DNA of 64,000 nt from Nonomuraea muscovyensis (GTDB lineage Bacteria > Actinomycetota > Actinomycetes > Streptosporangiales > Streptosporangiaceae). Numbering within the stretch: position 1 is the first letter of the stretch; each line of letters opens with the position of its first letter. The translations under genes and the position numbers were made by a program. Below, in pieces: positions 32,337 through 40,989 of this stretch. The notes under the pieces were generated by a model that was given only the letters and a program-made list of their open reading frames with translations, had not been told where the DNA came from and did no database searches. The stretch lies in NCBI RefSeq assembly GCF_014207745.1, contig NZ_JACHJB010000002.1:806001-870000 (forward strand), in the 5' to 3' direction.

Positions 32337-33185
32337 ATGAGAGTCATCTGGCTCACCACCGTGCTCGTGACGCTCGCCGCCTGCGGGACGTCCCCGCCCG
32401 CTCCCCCGACTCGGTACGAGGCCGACGGGACCGTACTGTCCGACTCGCGGCACGGCCCCCAGCTCTGCGCCAACGTCGCCACCTCCCTGCCGCCCCAGTG
32501 CGGCGGCCCGGACATCGTCGGGTGGGACTGGAACACGGTCAAGCACTCCGCCCGGAACGGCGTGCGCTGGGGCGAGTACCACGTCGTGGGCACCTGGGAC
32601 GGGGCGAGGCTGACGCTCACCGAGCCGCCGCGCCCCGCCGAGCGGCGCGACGCCCCGGTCGGCCGATCCGACTTCGCCACTCCGTGCCCGGCGCCCCCCG
32701 GCGGCTGGCGCCCGGTCGCTCCGGCGAAGGCCACCCATGAGGCGATGGAGGCCGCGATCGGCAGAGCCGAGCGGCTTCCCGGGTACGCGGGCAGTTGGCT
32801 GGACCAGAGCTACCTCGACGAGATCGAGGGCTACGACCCCGACGACCCCCGATCGGTCGAGCGATACGCCAACGACCCGGAGCGGCTCGTGCTGAACCTG
32901 CGGTTCACCGGCGACGCGACCGCCCACGAGGCCGCGATCCGCGAGGTCTGGGGCGGCGCGCTGTGCCTGAGCCGAGCCCGGCACACCGAGGCGGAGCTCC
33001 GAGCGGTCCAGGAGAGGGCCTCCAAGGAGATCAAGGGCGTCCACTCGGCCTCGGTGGACGTGCAGGCGGGGCGGGTCGACATCGGGGTCTGGGTGGTCAC
33101 GCCGGAGCTCCAGCGCGAGGTCGACGCGACCTACGGGAAGGGCCTGGTGGTCCTCGACGGATTCCTCAAGCCGGTGGGCTCGTAG
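32337..33185 (+). CDS. lipoprotein of unknown function
   Basis: A protein of 282 residues with a lipoprotein signal (MRVIWLTTVLVTLAAC, lipobox LAAC). The mature part has an acidic and Pro-rich start (GTSPPAPPTRYEADGTVLSD). A Cys-containing segment follows (LCANVATSLPPQCGGPDIVG). The C-terminal half (HEAAIREVWGGALCLSRARH, GVHSASVDVQAGRVDIGVWV) resembles bacterial lipoproteins that bind or protect at the membrane surface, but no named family is identified. It would be anchored by Lgt-dependent modification. Confidence 0.75.
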   Translation: MRVIWLTTVLVTLAACGTSPPAPPTRYEADGTVLSDSRHGPQLCANVATSLPPQCGGPDIVGWDWNTVKHSARNGVRWGEYHVVGTWDGARLTLTEPPRPAERRDAPVGRSDFATPCPAPPGGWRPVAPAKATHEAMEAAIGRAERLPGYAGSWLDQSYLDEIEGYDPDDPRSVERYANDPERLVLNLRFTGDATAHEAAIREVWGGALCLSRARHTEAELRAVQERASKEIKGVHSASVDVQAGRVDIGVWVVTPELQREVDATYGKGLVVLDGFLKPVGS

Positions 33186-33370
33186 TGCGCCCTTCGCCCC
33201 GCCTGGAGGTCTGTCATGGTTCGAGGAGCCGGCCTGCCCAGGCGGGAATTCGCGAACAGGTGTCGAGTCCGCCTGCACATGGCTGCGGTTCCGGAGACAT
33301 GTCCGGTCCGGAGCGAATACGGTGGCCCATTGACGATCGGCCAAGCCTGCAAGCCTTCCGGAGTCTCTTC

Positions 33371-34402
33371 TTGCGTACTGCAGCCGCAATCCTCTCCTTC
33401 CTGCTCGCCATCGCCATCCTGCCCGCCCGGCCTGCCACCGCCGCGGCCTCCGCCGCGTCGCTGCCGGGCGGCAAGACCACCTATGTCATCTCACAGGGTC
33501 ATCTGAAGGCCGCCTCCCAGCAGAACTGGGTACGCCTGGGCAGCTACCGCTTCGCCGCGGACGGCACGGTGAGAGCCGCCCTGTACCTGTGGTGGCAGCG
33601 TCATCCCAAGGCCAGGCAGCGCACCGGCACCGTCCCCGACCCGAGCTGCACCACCAAGGCGGGCGGTGCCGCATCGAGGCCCCGCGCCTGCGAGGTGCTC
33701 ACCGCCGGGGGCTTCACCGGCGCCCCCGAGGAGAGCCGCGCCGGGACGTACACCCTCGCGGGCGACGTGCTCACCATCCGGTGGAAGATCGCCCAGACGT
33801 GGACGGAGCAGTGGTACGTGCGGCCCTCGCCTGACGGCAGGCTGGCCCGCCTGGACCTCAAGCACAGCACGCTGGCCACGCACGGGTACGGCTACGGCAG
33901 CAACGCCGCGATCAGCACCCGGCGCGCGATGAGCTCGGTGAAGGCGTTCCCCGGCTCGCTCAGGCAGGATCTGACGAGCTGGGCGAGCGGCAAGCTCGTC
34001 ACCTCCGGCAATCAGCCGTTCGGCCACTCCGCCTTCCGTGCCTGCGCCGCCACCACCTCGTGCCTGACCTACCTGCAGCCGTCCTCGCGGGGCGCGTGCC
34101 AGAAGTCGGGCGGCTGCCCCAAGTACGGCGGCGGAACGCGCCCCGACATCAGCTCCATCCAGTACTACCTCACGATGATCTCCAAGTCCGACCGCCGCGA
34201 CACCCTCTGGCACTGGTGCACCTGCCTGGCGATGGAGCGCGGTGAGTTCTGCTACACCGGCAACTCCCACGTCAAACCGCTCATGCAGATCATCGACGAC
34301 ACGGGAGCCTTCCGCGGCTGGGTCGGCGCGGAGGCATCCTTCTCCACCGGCTCCCGGGCGACGGACATGCTGGCGGTGCTGCGCATCTCCGACTTCCGCT
34401 GA
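33371..34402 (+). CDS. secreted protein of unknown function
   Basis: A protein of 343 residues. A TTG at 33371, eight bases from CCGGAG, gives a clean signal peptide (RTAAAILSFLLAIAILPARP with AxA cleavage near ATAAA). An ATG at 33299 is also possible but places 24 extra residues before it. The mature protein has many Tyr/Trp and about eight Cys clustered in the second half (FRACAATTSCLTYL, ACQKSGGCPKYGGG, WHWCTCLAMERGEFCYTG), suggesting several disulfides. No family is recognised. An extracellular enzyme or inhibitor is possible. Confidence 0.7.
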   Translation: MRTAAAILSFLLAIAILPARPATAAASAASLPGGKTTYVISQGHLKAASQQNWVRLGSYRFAADGTVRAALYLWWQRHPKARQRTGTVPDPSCTTKAGGAASRPRACEVLTAGGFTGAPEESRAGTYTLAGDVLTIRWKIAQTWTEQWYVRPSPDGRLARLDLKHSTLATHGYGYGSNAAISTRRAMSSVKAFPGSLRQDLTSWASGKLVTSGNQPFGHSAFRACAATTSCLTYLQPSSRGACQKSGGCPKYGGGTRPDISSIQYYLTMISKSDRRDTLWHWCTCLAMERGEFCYTGNSHVKPLMQIIDDTGAFRGWVGAEASFSTGSRATDMLAVLRISDFR

Positions 34403-34442
34403 CCGATCCGCACCCGTATCCCCAAGGTGTCGGCCCGGGTCG

Positions 34443-34710
34443 TCACACGACGGCGTCAATCTCGACGAGGAACCCGGGGCTCAAGCCGGCCACGACGTGG
34501 ACCGTGATGGCCGGCGGCGGGCCGGCCCGGTTCCACACCTCCTGGAAGGCGGCCACACCCTCGTCGAAGGTGTGGCCGTCCACCACGGCGATGCGCCAGT
34601 GCACGATGTTCGCCAGGCTCGCACCCTCGCTCACCAGGATGGTCGTGAGATCGCGGAACGCCTGCCTGGCCTGCTCCCCGACCGTGGGACCGACGACCTT
34701 TCCGCCGGCG
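34443..34710 (-). pseudogene. RidA-family gene, C-terminal part only
   Basis: The frame GGKVVGPTVGEQARQAFRDL, TTILVSEGASLANIVHWRIA, VVDGHTFDEGVAAFQEVWNR and ITVHVVAGLSPGFLVEIDAV is the C-terminal two thirds of a RidA/YjgF protein. The N-terminal strand and start are missing. Homology stops near 34710, where a plus-strand CGNR gene fragment begins. The junction looks like a deletion fusing two genes tail to head. Confidence 0.65.
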
Positions 34711-35070
34711 CCGTCTGCCTCGACTTCGCCCACACGGGCGGCGAGGGCCAATATGCGGTATTCGAGACCCTCCACGACCCTGCCGACCTGGCCGAGTGGG
34801 CTGATCCCCGAGCTGGCCGCCGACGCCACGAGCGCGGGGTGGGCGCCGCCGGTGCGGGCAACGCAGGCGCTGTCGACGCTGACGCGGGAGATGATCGAGC
34901 TGCTGTCCGGGCCGCTCGCCGCGCGCATCCGCGAGTGCGCGAGCGACGACTGCCCGCTGGTGTCCGTCGACACGTCCCGCCCCGGCGCCCGGCGCTGGTG
35001 CGCGATGGAGAGGTGTGGCAACCGTCACAGGCTGCGGGCTCTCCGCGCCCGGCAGGCCACAGACCCGTGA
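34711..35070 (+). pseudogene. CGNR zinc-finger (ABATE-domain) protein, broken
   Basis: The plus strand first reads VCLDFAHTGGEGQYAVFETL in one frame (start of an ABATE stress domain). It then continues in another frame as LTREMIELLSGPLAARIREC, followed by ASDDCPLVSVDTSRPGARRW and CAMERCGNRHRLRALRARQA before a stop. The C-terminal C-x4-C...C-x3-CGNR zinc finger is intact. A frameshift and a missing central part make it a pseudogene. Confidence 0.7.
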
Positions 35071-35208
35071 CGCAGCCTCAAGCACGGCGAACTCTGGCAT
35101 ATCCCATGCGACGGGGCCTCGGCGGCGACCCGCGCCATGCGGCGCAGGGCGATGCCGGCGAAGTCCGACAGCAGTATTGCGGCGTGCCGTCGGCACCGGC
35201 GCATGCCG

Positions 35209-36165
35209 TCAGAGCGAGGAGAGGACCCGGATCCGGTCGGCCATGACACGCTTGGCCACGTCGGAGGTGAAAGCGATGCCCTCGAACTCGTGCGGCACGC
35301 CCGGGTGAAGGTGGAACTCGACCGGGACACCGGCCTGGCCGAGCCGCAGGGCGTAGGTGAGGTCCTCGTCGCGGAAGATGTCCAGTTGGCCGACCTCGAT
35401 GTAGGCCGGGGGCAGTCCGGCCGGATCGGCCACCCGAGCGGGTGCGGCGTGGGCCGGCACGTCGGGGCCGGCGATGGCGTCGCCGAGCAGCGCGCCCCAG
35501 CCGGTGCGGTTGTCGTCCCAGGACCACAGCGCGTACGGCGCCAGGTGCGGGTCGGGGGTGAGGGTGCGGTCGTCGAGCATCGGCATGATCAGGATCTGCT
35601 GGGCGATCGCGGGGCCTTGCCGGTCTCGCGCCAGGATCGAGACCGCCGCGGCGATCCCACCGCCGGCGCTGTCGCCGAGGACGGCGATGCGGGCCGGGTC
35701 GACGCCGAGGGCGGCGGCGTGTTCGTGCAGCCATACGAGGCCGGCGTAGGCGTCCTCGACCGGGGTCGGGTGGGGGTGCTCGGGAGCGAGCCGGTAGTCC
35801 ACCGAGAGGATCGGGGTGCCGCTGGCGGAGACATAACGGGAGATCGAGCCGTCGAACAGGCCGACGTGGCCGAGGATCATGCCGCCGCCGTGGAAGTAGA
35901 CGGCCGCCGGTCCGGGATCGCTGGGCGCGCCCTGCTTGGTGTACCAGCGCAGCAGGATCTTCGAGCCGTCGGAGGTGAGCAGGTGGTGGTCGGTGATCGT
36001 GACGTCGGCAGGCCTCGGCTGGGCGGCGTCGGCATGGGCGATGAGCCCTTCGAGCGCGGCGCGGCGGCCGGCGACGTCCCCGACCGGCGGGGGCGTGCTG
36101 CCGGCCATCGCCGCGGCGATCGGGGCGAGCGCCTCGGCAACCTGCGGATCAAGAGAGATGGTCAT
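35209..36165 (-). CDS. alpha/beta-hydrolase, hormone-sensitive-lipase family esterase
   Basis: A protein of 318 residues of the HSL (family IV) esterases: oxyanion motif AAVYFHGGGMILG, nucleophile elbow IAVLGDSAGGGIAAAVS, catalytic Asp in IEVGQLDIFRDEDLTYA and catalytic His in HPGVPHEFEGIAF. The N-terminal cap begins DPQVAEALAPIAAAM. AAGGAGC precedes the ATG. It lies downstream of a quinone oxidoreductase gene, probably in one MarR-controlled unit, and likely hydrolyses small acyl esters. Confidence 0.92.
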   Translation of the reverse strand: MTISLDPQVAEALAPIAAAMAGSTPPPVGDVAGRRAALEGLIAHADAAQPRPADVTITDHHLLTSDGSKILLRWYTKQGAPSDPGPAAVYFHGGGMILGHVGLFDGSISRYVSASGTPILSVDYRLAPEHPHPTPVEDAYAGLVWLHEHAAALGVDPARIAVLGDSAGGGIAAAVSILARDRQGPAIAQQILIMPMLDDRTLTPDPHLAPYALWSWDDNRTGWGALLGDAIAGPDVPAHAAPARVADPAGLPPAYIEVGQLDIFRDEDLTYALRLGQAGVPVEFHLHPGVPHEFEGIAFTSDVAKRVMADRIRVLSSL

Positions 36166-36229
36166 GACGATGCTCCTTCGTGGAGGTGTCGGGGGTGAGC
36201 GGAGGTCCCGAGGTCAGGGTGAGGGCGGG

Positions 36230-37159
36230 TCAGACGGTGATGACGGTCTTTCCGGCGAGCCGACCGGTGACGGCCAGGTCGTGAACGTCGGCGAGGTCGG
36301 TCAGGGGGCGCCGGTCGGCGACGTCGATCCGCAGTTCGCCGGCGTCGACGCGGGCGACGAGCTCGGCGAGCTGGGCGGCGTCGCTGCGGGTGAACACCCG
36401 CTCCGTCCGGACACCGCGCGCGGTGTCCTCGCTAGCGGGGGTGGTGGTGCTGACCAGGACCCCGCCGTCGCTGACGAGGCCGACCAGGGCGGCGGTCTCG
36501 TCCGCCGAGGTGGTCACCAGGTTGAGCACGACGTCGAACCGGCCGCCGGCGGCCTGGGTGACGGGGGTGACGGTGTAGTCGATGATCCGGTCGGCCCCGT
36601 ACGCGCGGACCCGGTCGGCGCTGCGCGCGCTCGCGGTCGCGGTGACGGCGGCTCCGGCCCGCTTGGCGAGCTGGACGGCGTACCCGCCGACCGCGCCGCC
36701 GGCGCCGTTGATCAGGATGGTCTGCCCGGCTTCGAGCTCGGCGTGCTCGAACAGCGCCTGCCAAGCCGTCAGGGCGGTCGCGGGGAGGGCGGCGGCATCG
36801 GCCAGATCGACCGTCCGCGGAGCGGCGGCCAGCGCCTCGGACGGGGCGAGCACGAATTCGGCGGCGGCGCCGGGCGCGTGGATCGGCAGGAAGGCCACGA
36901 CCGCGTCTCCGGTGTTCCAGCCGGAGACGTCCGGGCCGAGCTCGGTGACGGTGCCGGCGACGTCGATGCCGGGCACGTGCGGGAGGACCAGCGGGAACAC
37001 CTGCTGCAGGTACCCGGCGCGGATCGCCGCGTCGACCGGGTTGAACGAGGTGCCGGCCACCCTCACCAGCACCTGCCCCGCGCCGGGGACGGGTCGGTCG
37101 GCCTCCTCGTAGGTCAGGACGTCGCTGTCGCCGTAGCGGTGGTATCGCACTGCCTTCAT
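36230..37159 (-). CDS. NADP-dependent quinone-type oxidoreductase (MDR family)
   Basis: A protein of 309 residues: MKAVRYHRYGDSDVLTYEEA, GHVP-type core VLPHVPGIDVAGTVTELGPD, AALPATALTAWQALFEHAEL and the NADP loop ILINGAGGAVGGYAVQLAKR. It lacks catalytic and structural zinc Cys residues, so it belongs to the zinc-less quinone-reductase/crotonyl reductase branch. AGGAGAGATC precedes the ATG. It is divergent from a MarR gene with three palindromic sites between. Confidence 0.92.
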   Translation of the reverse strand: MKAVRYHRYGDSDVLTYEEADRPVPGAGQVLVRVAGTSFNPVDAAIRAGYLQQVFPLVLPHVPGIDVAGTVTELGPDVSGWNTGDAVVAFLPIHAPGAAAEFVLAPSEALAAAPRTVDLADAAALPATALTAWQALFEHAELEAGQTILINGAGGAVGGYAVQLAKRAGAAVTATASARSADRVRAYGADRIIDYTVTPVTQAAGGRFDVVLNLVTTSADETAALVGLVSDGGVLVSTTTPASEDTARGVRTERVFTRSDAAQLAELVARVDAGELRIDVADRRPLTDLADVHDLAVTGRLAGKTVITV

Positions 37160-37178
37160 GATCTCTCCTGGCGTCGTT

Positions 37179-37290
37179 GCTCCGAATTCGAAGCGATTTG
37201 ACGACCATAACCTGCTTCGAGTTCAAAGCAATCCCGGGAAGGGTGTGACATCCATCACCATGCTGTCGAGGCGTGTTTTGAATTTGAAAC
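37179..37290. promoter_or_regulatory. three related MarR operators in a divergent promoter region
   Basis: GCTCCGAATTCGAAGC (37179-37194), TGCTTCGAGTTCAAAGCA (37213-37230) and GTTTTGAATTTGAAAC (37275-37290) share a symmetric TTyGAatTyrAA core. They are the only AT-rich patches between the quinone reductase and MarR starts. TAGAAT near 37294 could be a -10 for the MarR gene. Confidence 0.6.
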
Positions 37291-37305
37291 AGATAGAATG
37301 ACCGG

Positions 37306-37794
37306 ATGTCTGACGCCGACGCCCTCCATCCCGCGCAGCTCGGCACCTACTTCGCGCTCATGGAGGCCGTCAGCCTGCTCCAGCACGCCGTCGAGCAGCA
37401 GTTGCGGGCGGAAGGCGACCTGAGTTACGTGCAGTTCCAGCTCCTGGCCCACCTCGCCGACGCCAGGCAGCTGACCATGACCGAGCTGGCCGACGGCGTC
37501 GTCTACAGCCGCAGCGGCCTGACCTACCAGGCCGGCCTGCTGGAGAAGGCCGGCCTCGTCACGCGCGGCCCCAGCCCCGATGACGAGCGCGCCACACTGG
37601 TGACCATCACCGAGGGCGGCCTCGCCCTCGTCGGGCGGGTCCTGCCCGGCCACATCGAGGTCGTGCGCCGCCTGCTGTTCAACCCCCTCACTGACGAGGA
37701 CCTGCACGACCTCGGCGACATCATGACCCGCGTGCGCGACCACATGCGCGCCGAGCCGCCCCGCTCCGCCGCCCCCCGCAAACCCCGCAAGTGA
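37306..37794 (+). CDS. MarR-family regulator of the oxidoreductase/esterase unit
   Basis: A protein of 162 residues: YVQFQLLAHLADARQLTMTE, LADGVVYSRSGLTYQAGLLEKAGLVTRGPSPDDERATLVTITEGG. This is a standard MarR winged helix with flanking dimerisation helices and a basic C-terminal tail. The three palindromes in its upstream region suggest dual control of itself and the minus-strand genes. Confidence 0.9.
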   Translation: MSDADALHPAQLGTYFALMEAVSLLQHAVEQQLRAEGDLSYVQFQLLAHLADARQLTMTELADGVVYSRSGLTYQAGLLEKAGLVTRGPSPDDERATLVTITEGGLALVGRVLPGHIEVVRRLLFNPLTDEDLHDLGDIMTRVRDHMRAEPPRSAAPRKPRK

Positions 37795-37920
37795 GTCCCA
37801 CCGGCCCAAAGAACGTCGAGGACCTGCGCGGTCGCCAGGCGCCGGCCCGGCGGCAGCCGGCTGCGTGTGCTCGGCCAGCCCGAGTTCGTGCCCACCACCG
37901 GCTGAGCCGGGCACCGGGCC

Positions 37921-39306
37921 TCACGGGACGGCGGGCCGTCCGATCCCGGGAAGAGCCGCTTCCAGGCACGCGGCGACCTGGAAGACCGTCACGTCGTCGT
38001 AGGTGCGGCCGACGATCTGCACGCCGGTGGGCACGCCGCCGGCGGCCAGCCCCGAGGGGACGGACAGGACCGGACAGCGGCTGGCGATGTTGAAGGGGAT
38101 CGTCATCACCCCGAGCATGTAGTCGCCGGGCTCGCCCTTGATCGGCAGCGGGCCGCCGTCGTGCTCGGCCGGAAAGGCCGGCACCGCCGTGGTCGGGCAG
38201 AGCAGCGCGTCGAAGCGTTCCAGCAGCTCACCGAGCGGCCGGTAGATCAGGCCCTCCAGCTCCATGCCCTGGTAGAAGCTGAGCTCGGGCTCGGTGTCGG
38301 CGAACCGCCGCGTGTAGTCCGACAGCAGGTCCGCGTGCTCGATGGCCAGCTCGCGGATCCCGGCGCCGAAGATGCCCGCGAAGTGGGCGTCGGCGGCGGC
38401 CATGATCTGCGCCCTGGTCCAGGGCAGCTCGACCTCCTCCACGATCGCCCCTGCCGCCCGCAGCGCCTCGGCGGCCGCCAGCGTGCCCGCCACCACATCC
38501 GGCTCCACCAGATAGTCGCCCAGTGTCATGGACAGCGCGATCCGCATGCCGCGCACGTCGCCGGTGAGGGGCGGCAGCTCCAGCTTCGGCCGGATGGAGG
38601 CCACGTCCCAGGGGTGCGGACCGGCGATCACGTTCTGCAGCAGGGCGACGTCGGCGACGGTGCGGGCCATGGGCCCGTCGTGGCAGTACTGGTCGAGGTT
38701 GAACGGCGGCAGCGCGGGCACCCGCCCGAAGGGCGGCTTGAACCCGACCACTCCGCAGAACGAGGCCGGGATGCGGATGGAACCGCCGATGTCGGAACCG
38801 GTGGCCAGCAGCGAGGTGCCCGCGGCCAGCGAGGCGCCGGAGCCGCCCGACGAGCCTCCGGGCGAGTAGTCGAGGTTCCACGGGTTACGCGTGACGCCCC
38901 ACAACCTGCTGTGGGTGAACCCGGCGCAGCTGAACTCGGGCGTCGTCGTGCGGGCGTGGACGATGCCGCCCGCCTGCGTGATCCGGGTGACCACCGGGTG
39001 GGTCACCTCGGCGATCACGCCCTGCAGCAGGAGCGAACCCTCCTCATGGGTGCGGCCCTCGATGGGTTGTTCCTCCTTGATCGCCACCGGGATCCCCTCC
39101 AGCGGCCTGGCGGTGCCGTTCAGGTAGGCGGCCTCGGCGGCCTTGGCCTGCTCCATGGCCGACTCGTACAGGCGCTCGGTGAAGGCGTTGATCCGCGGTT
39201 CCGTCACCTCCGCCCGGTCGATGACGGCGGTCAGCAGTTCCACGGGCGACAGCTCGCGCCTGGACATGAGGGCGTGGGCCTCGGTGGCCGACAGGTAACA
39301 CAGCAT
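37921..39306 (-). CDS. amidase (amidase-signature family)
   Basis: A protein of 461 residues with the Ser-cisSer-Lys triad: Lys77 in GIPVAIKEEQPIEG, cis-Ser152 in SPGGSSGGSGASLA and nucleophile Ser176 in GSDIGGSIRIPASFCG. C-terminal substrate region: LLCPTTAVPAFPAEHDGG. It is the last gene of a Dpp-type transporter operon, so it probably hydrolyses an imported amide or amidated compound. The ATG at 39306 is ten bases from AAGGAG. Confidence 0.93.
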   Translation of the reverse strand: MLCYLSATEAHALMSRRELSPVELLTAVIDRAEVTEPRINAFTERLYESAMEQAKAAEAAYLNGTARPLEGIPVAIKEEQPIEGRTHEEGSLLLQGVIAEVTHPVVTRITQAGGIVHARTTTPEFSCAGFTHSRLWGVTRNPWNLDYSPGGSSGGSGASLAAGTSLLATGSDIGGSIRIPASFCGVVGFKPPFGRVPALPPFNLDQYCHDGPMARTVADVALLQNVIAGPHPWDVASIRPKLELPPLTGDVRGMRIALSMTLGDYLVEPDVVAGTLAAAEALRAAGAIVEEVELPWTRAQIMAAADAHFAGIFGAGIRELAIEHADLLSDYTRRFADTEPELSFYQGMELEGLIYRPLGELLERFDALLCPTTAVPAFPAEHDGGPLPIKGEPGDYMLGVMTIPFNIASRCPVLSVPSGLAAGGVPTGVQIVGRTYDDVTVFQVAACLEAALPGIGRPAVP

Positions 39307-39320
39307 CTGTGCGCATCTCC

Positions 39321-40064
39321 TTAGAAAGCGGGCCGCGGGACGGAACTCAGCAGGAGCCGCGTGTACTCGTGCTCGGGCGCGGTCAGCACCCGCGTCGTCG
39401 GCCCCGACTCGACGATCCGGCCGCGCCGCATGACGGCCACGTGGTCGGTGACACAGCCGACCACGGCCAGGTCGTGGGTGATGAACAGGTAGGAGACGCC
39501 GCCGGCCGCGCGGATCTCGGCCAGCAGGCCGAGGATCTGCGCCTGGACCGAGACGTCCAGCGCGGCCGCGGCCTCGTCGAGCACCAGCACCCTGGGCCGC
39601 ACGGCCAGCGCTCTGGCGATGGCGACGCGCTGCCGCTGCCCGCCCGACAGCTCCCTGGGCAGCGCTCGCGCCTCGCGCGGGCCGAGACCGACCTGGTCGA
39701 GCAACTCGGCCACGCGCGCCGCGGTCGGCTCGCCGGGAAAGTGCAGTCGCAGCACCTCCGCCAGCGACTCCTGTACGGCAAGGCGCGGGTCGAGCGAGCC
39801 GAGCGGATCCTGGAAGACGATCTGGATCAGCCTGGCCCTGTCCTTGCGACCGAGCGTCGCCAGCGGCCTGCCCGCCACCAGCACGCTGCCCGCGTCGGGC
39901 CGCTCCAGGCCGAGCAGCAGCCTGGCCGTCGTGGTCTTGCCCGAGCCGGACTCGCCCACCAGGCCGAGCGAGCCGCCCGCCGCCAGGTCGAAGCCGACGT
40001 CGTCCACCGCGGTCCACGCGCCGTACCGTTTGCGCAGGCCGCGCACCTCAAGGTCGATGCTCAC
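39321..40064 (-). CDS. Dpp/Opp-type ABC transporter ATPase (second ATPase)
   Basis: A protein of 247 residues. Walker A is GLVGESGSGKTTTARLLLGL, the Q-loop is IQIVFQDPLGSLDP, the signature is LPRELSGGQRQRVAIARALA, Walker B is VLVLDEAAAALDVSVQAQ and the switch is LFITHDLAVVGCV. The usual DEPTSALD reads DEAAAALD, keeping the catalytic Glu. It is shorter than typical DppF because the C-terminal oligopeptide domain is absent. GTGA overlap couples it to the first ATPase. Confidence 0.93.
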   Translation of the reverse strand: MSIDLEVRGLRKRYGAWTAVDDVGFDLAAGGSLGLVGESGSGKTTTARLLLGLERPDAGSVLVAGRPLATLGRKDRARLIQIVFQDPLGSLDPRLAVQESLAEVLRLHFPGEPTAARVAELLDQVGLGPREARALPRELSGGQRQRVAIARALAVRPRVLVLDEAAAALDVSVQAQILGLLAEIRAAGGVSYLFITHDLAVVGCVTDHVAVMRRGRIVESGPTTRVLTAPEHEYTRLLLSSVPRPAF

Positions 40065-40987
40065 GCTTCCGCCTTCACACAGGCCACCCCGTCCACCAGG
40101 AGCGGGGCGGCAGCCGTACAGGAGTCCATGGCGTGCGGGCAGCGCGGGGCGAACGGGCAGCCCGGCACGGCCGACAGCAGGTCGGGCGGGCGTCCCGGGA
40201 TCGGCGGCGGCAGCGTGCCCAGGTCGCCGACCCGCGGGGTGGCGGCCAGCAGGCCCGTGGTGTAGGGGTGACGCGGCCCGGCGAACAGCCGCCGCGTCGG
40301 CCCGGTCTCCATGACCCGGCCCGCGTACATGACGTAGACGCGGTCGCAGATCATCGCGGCCAGTTCGAGGTCGTGGGTGATGAACAGCATCCCGGTCCGC
40401 GTCCTGGCGCGCAGGTCGCGCAGCAACCTGATGATCTCGGCCTGGGTGGTCACGTCCAGGGCGGTGGTCGGCTCGTCGGCCAGCAGCAGCCGGGGCTCTC
40501 CCGCCAGGGCCGCCGCGATCACCACCCGCTGGAGCATGCCCCCGGACAGCTCGTGCGGATGCTGGCGCACGTGCCGTTCGGGGTCCGGCAGGCCGACCAG
40601 GCCGAGCAGTTCGACGGCTCGGGCGCGGGCCGCCCTGGCGCCGGTCTCCTCCCGGAGGATCTCGGCGAGGAAGTCGCCGATCCGCCGGAACGGGCTGATC
40701 GCCGCGCGCGGGTCCTGGTAGATCATCGCGGCCGCGTGGGTCCGGTGCCGGCGCAGCTCTGCCGGAGACAGGGCGAGCACGTCGGCGCCGTCCATGCGGA
40801 TCTCGCCCGAGGTCAGCGCGCCCTTCGGCAGCAGGCCGAGGACGGCCCGCGCGGTCAGGGACTTGCCGGATCCCGACTCGCCGACCAGGCCGACGGTCTC
40901 GTTCTCCGCCACGGTGAGCGAGAGGCCGTCGATCGCCGGGCGGGCGGTGCGCGGCAGCCGTACCGAAAGATCGTCGATCTCCAGCAT
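40061..40987 (-). CDS. Dpp/Opp-type ABC transporter ATPase (first ATPase)
   Basis: A protein of 308 residues. Walker A is GLVGESGSGKSLTARAVLGL, the Q-loop AAMIYQDPRAAISPF, the signature HPHELSGGMLQRVVIAAALA, Walker B LLLADEPTTALDVTTQAEII. The C-terminal oligopeptide domain has the iron-sulfur-type Cys spacing (VPGCPFAPRCPHAMDSCTAA ... VACV) typical of DppD. The ATG at 40987 sits five bases from a perfect AGGAGG and is preferred over the GTG at 40993. Confidence 0.94.
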   Translation of the reverse strand: MLEIDDLSVRLPRTARPAIDGLSLTVAENETVGLVGESGSGKSLTARAVLGLLPKGALTSGEIRMDGADVLALSPAELRRHRTHAAAMIYQDPRAAISPFRRIGDFLAEILREETGARAARARAVELLGLVGLPDPERHVRQHPHELSGGMLQRVVIAAALAGEPRLLLADEPTTALDVTTQAEIIRLLRDLRARTRTGMLFITHDLELAAMICDRVYVMYAGRVMETGPTRRLFAGPRHPYTTGLLAATPRVGDLGTLPPPIPGRPPDLLSAVPGCPFAPRCPHAMDSCTAAAPLLVDGVACVKAEA

Positions 40988-40989
40988 GG

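Noticed and set aside
37795..37920. Small gene after the MarR gene
   Set aside because: A short frame ending FVPTTG has no start, no ribosome site and no recognisable domain.
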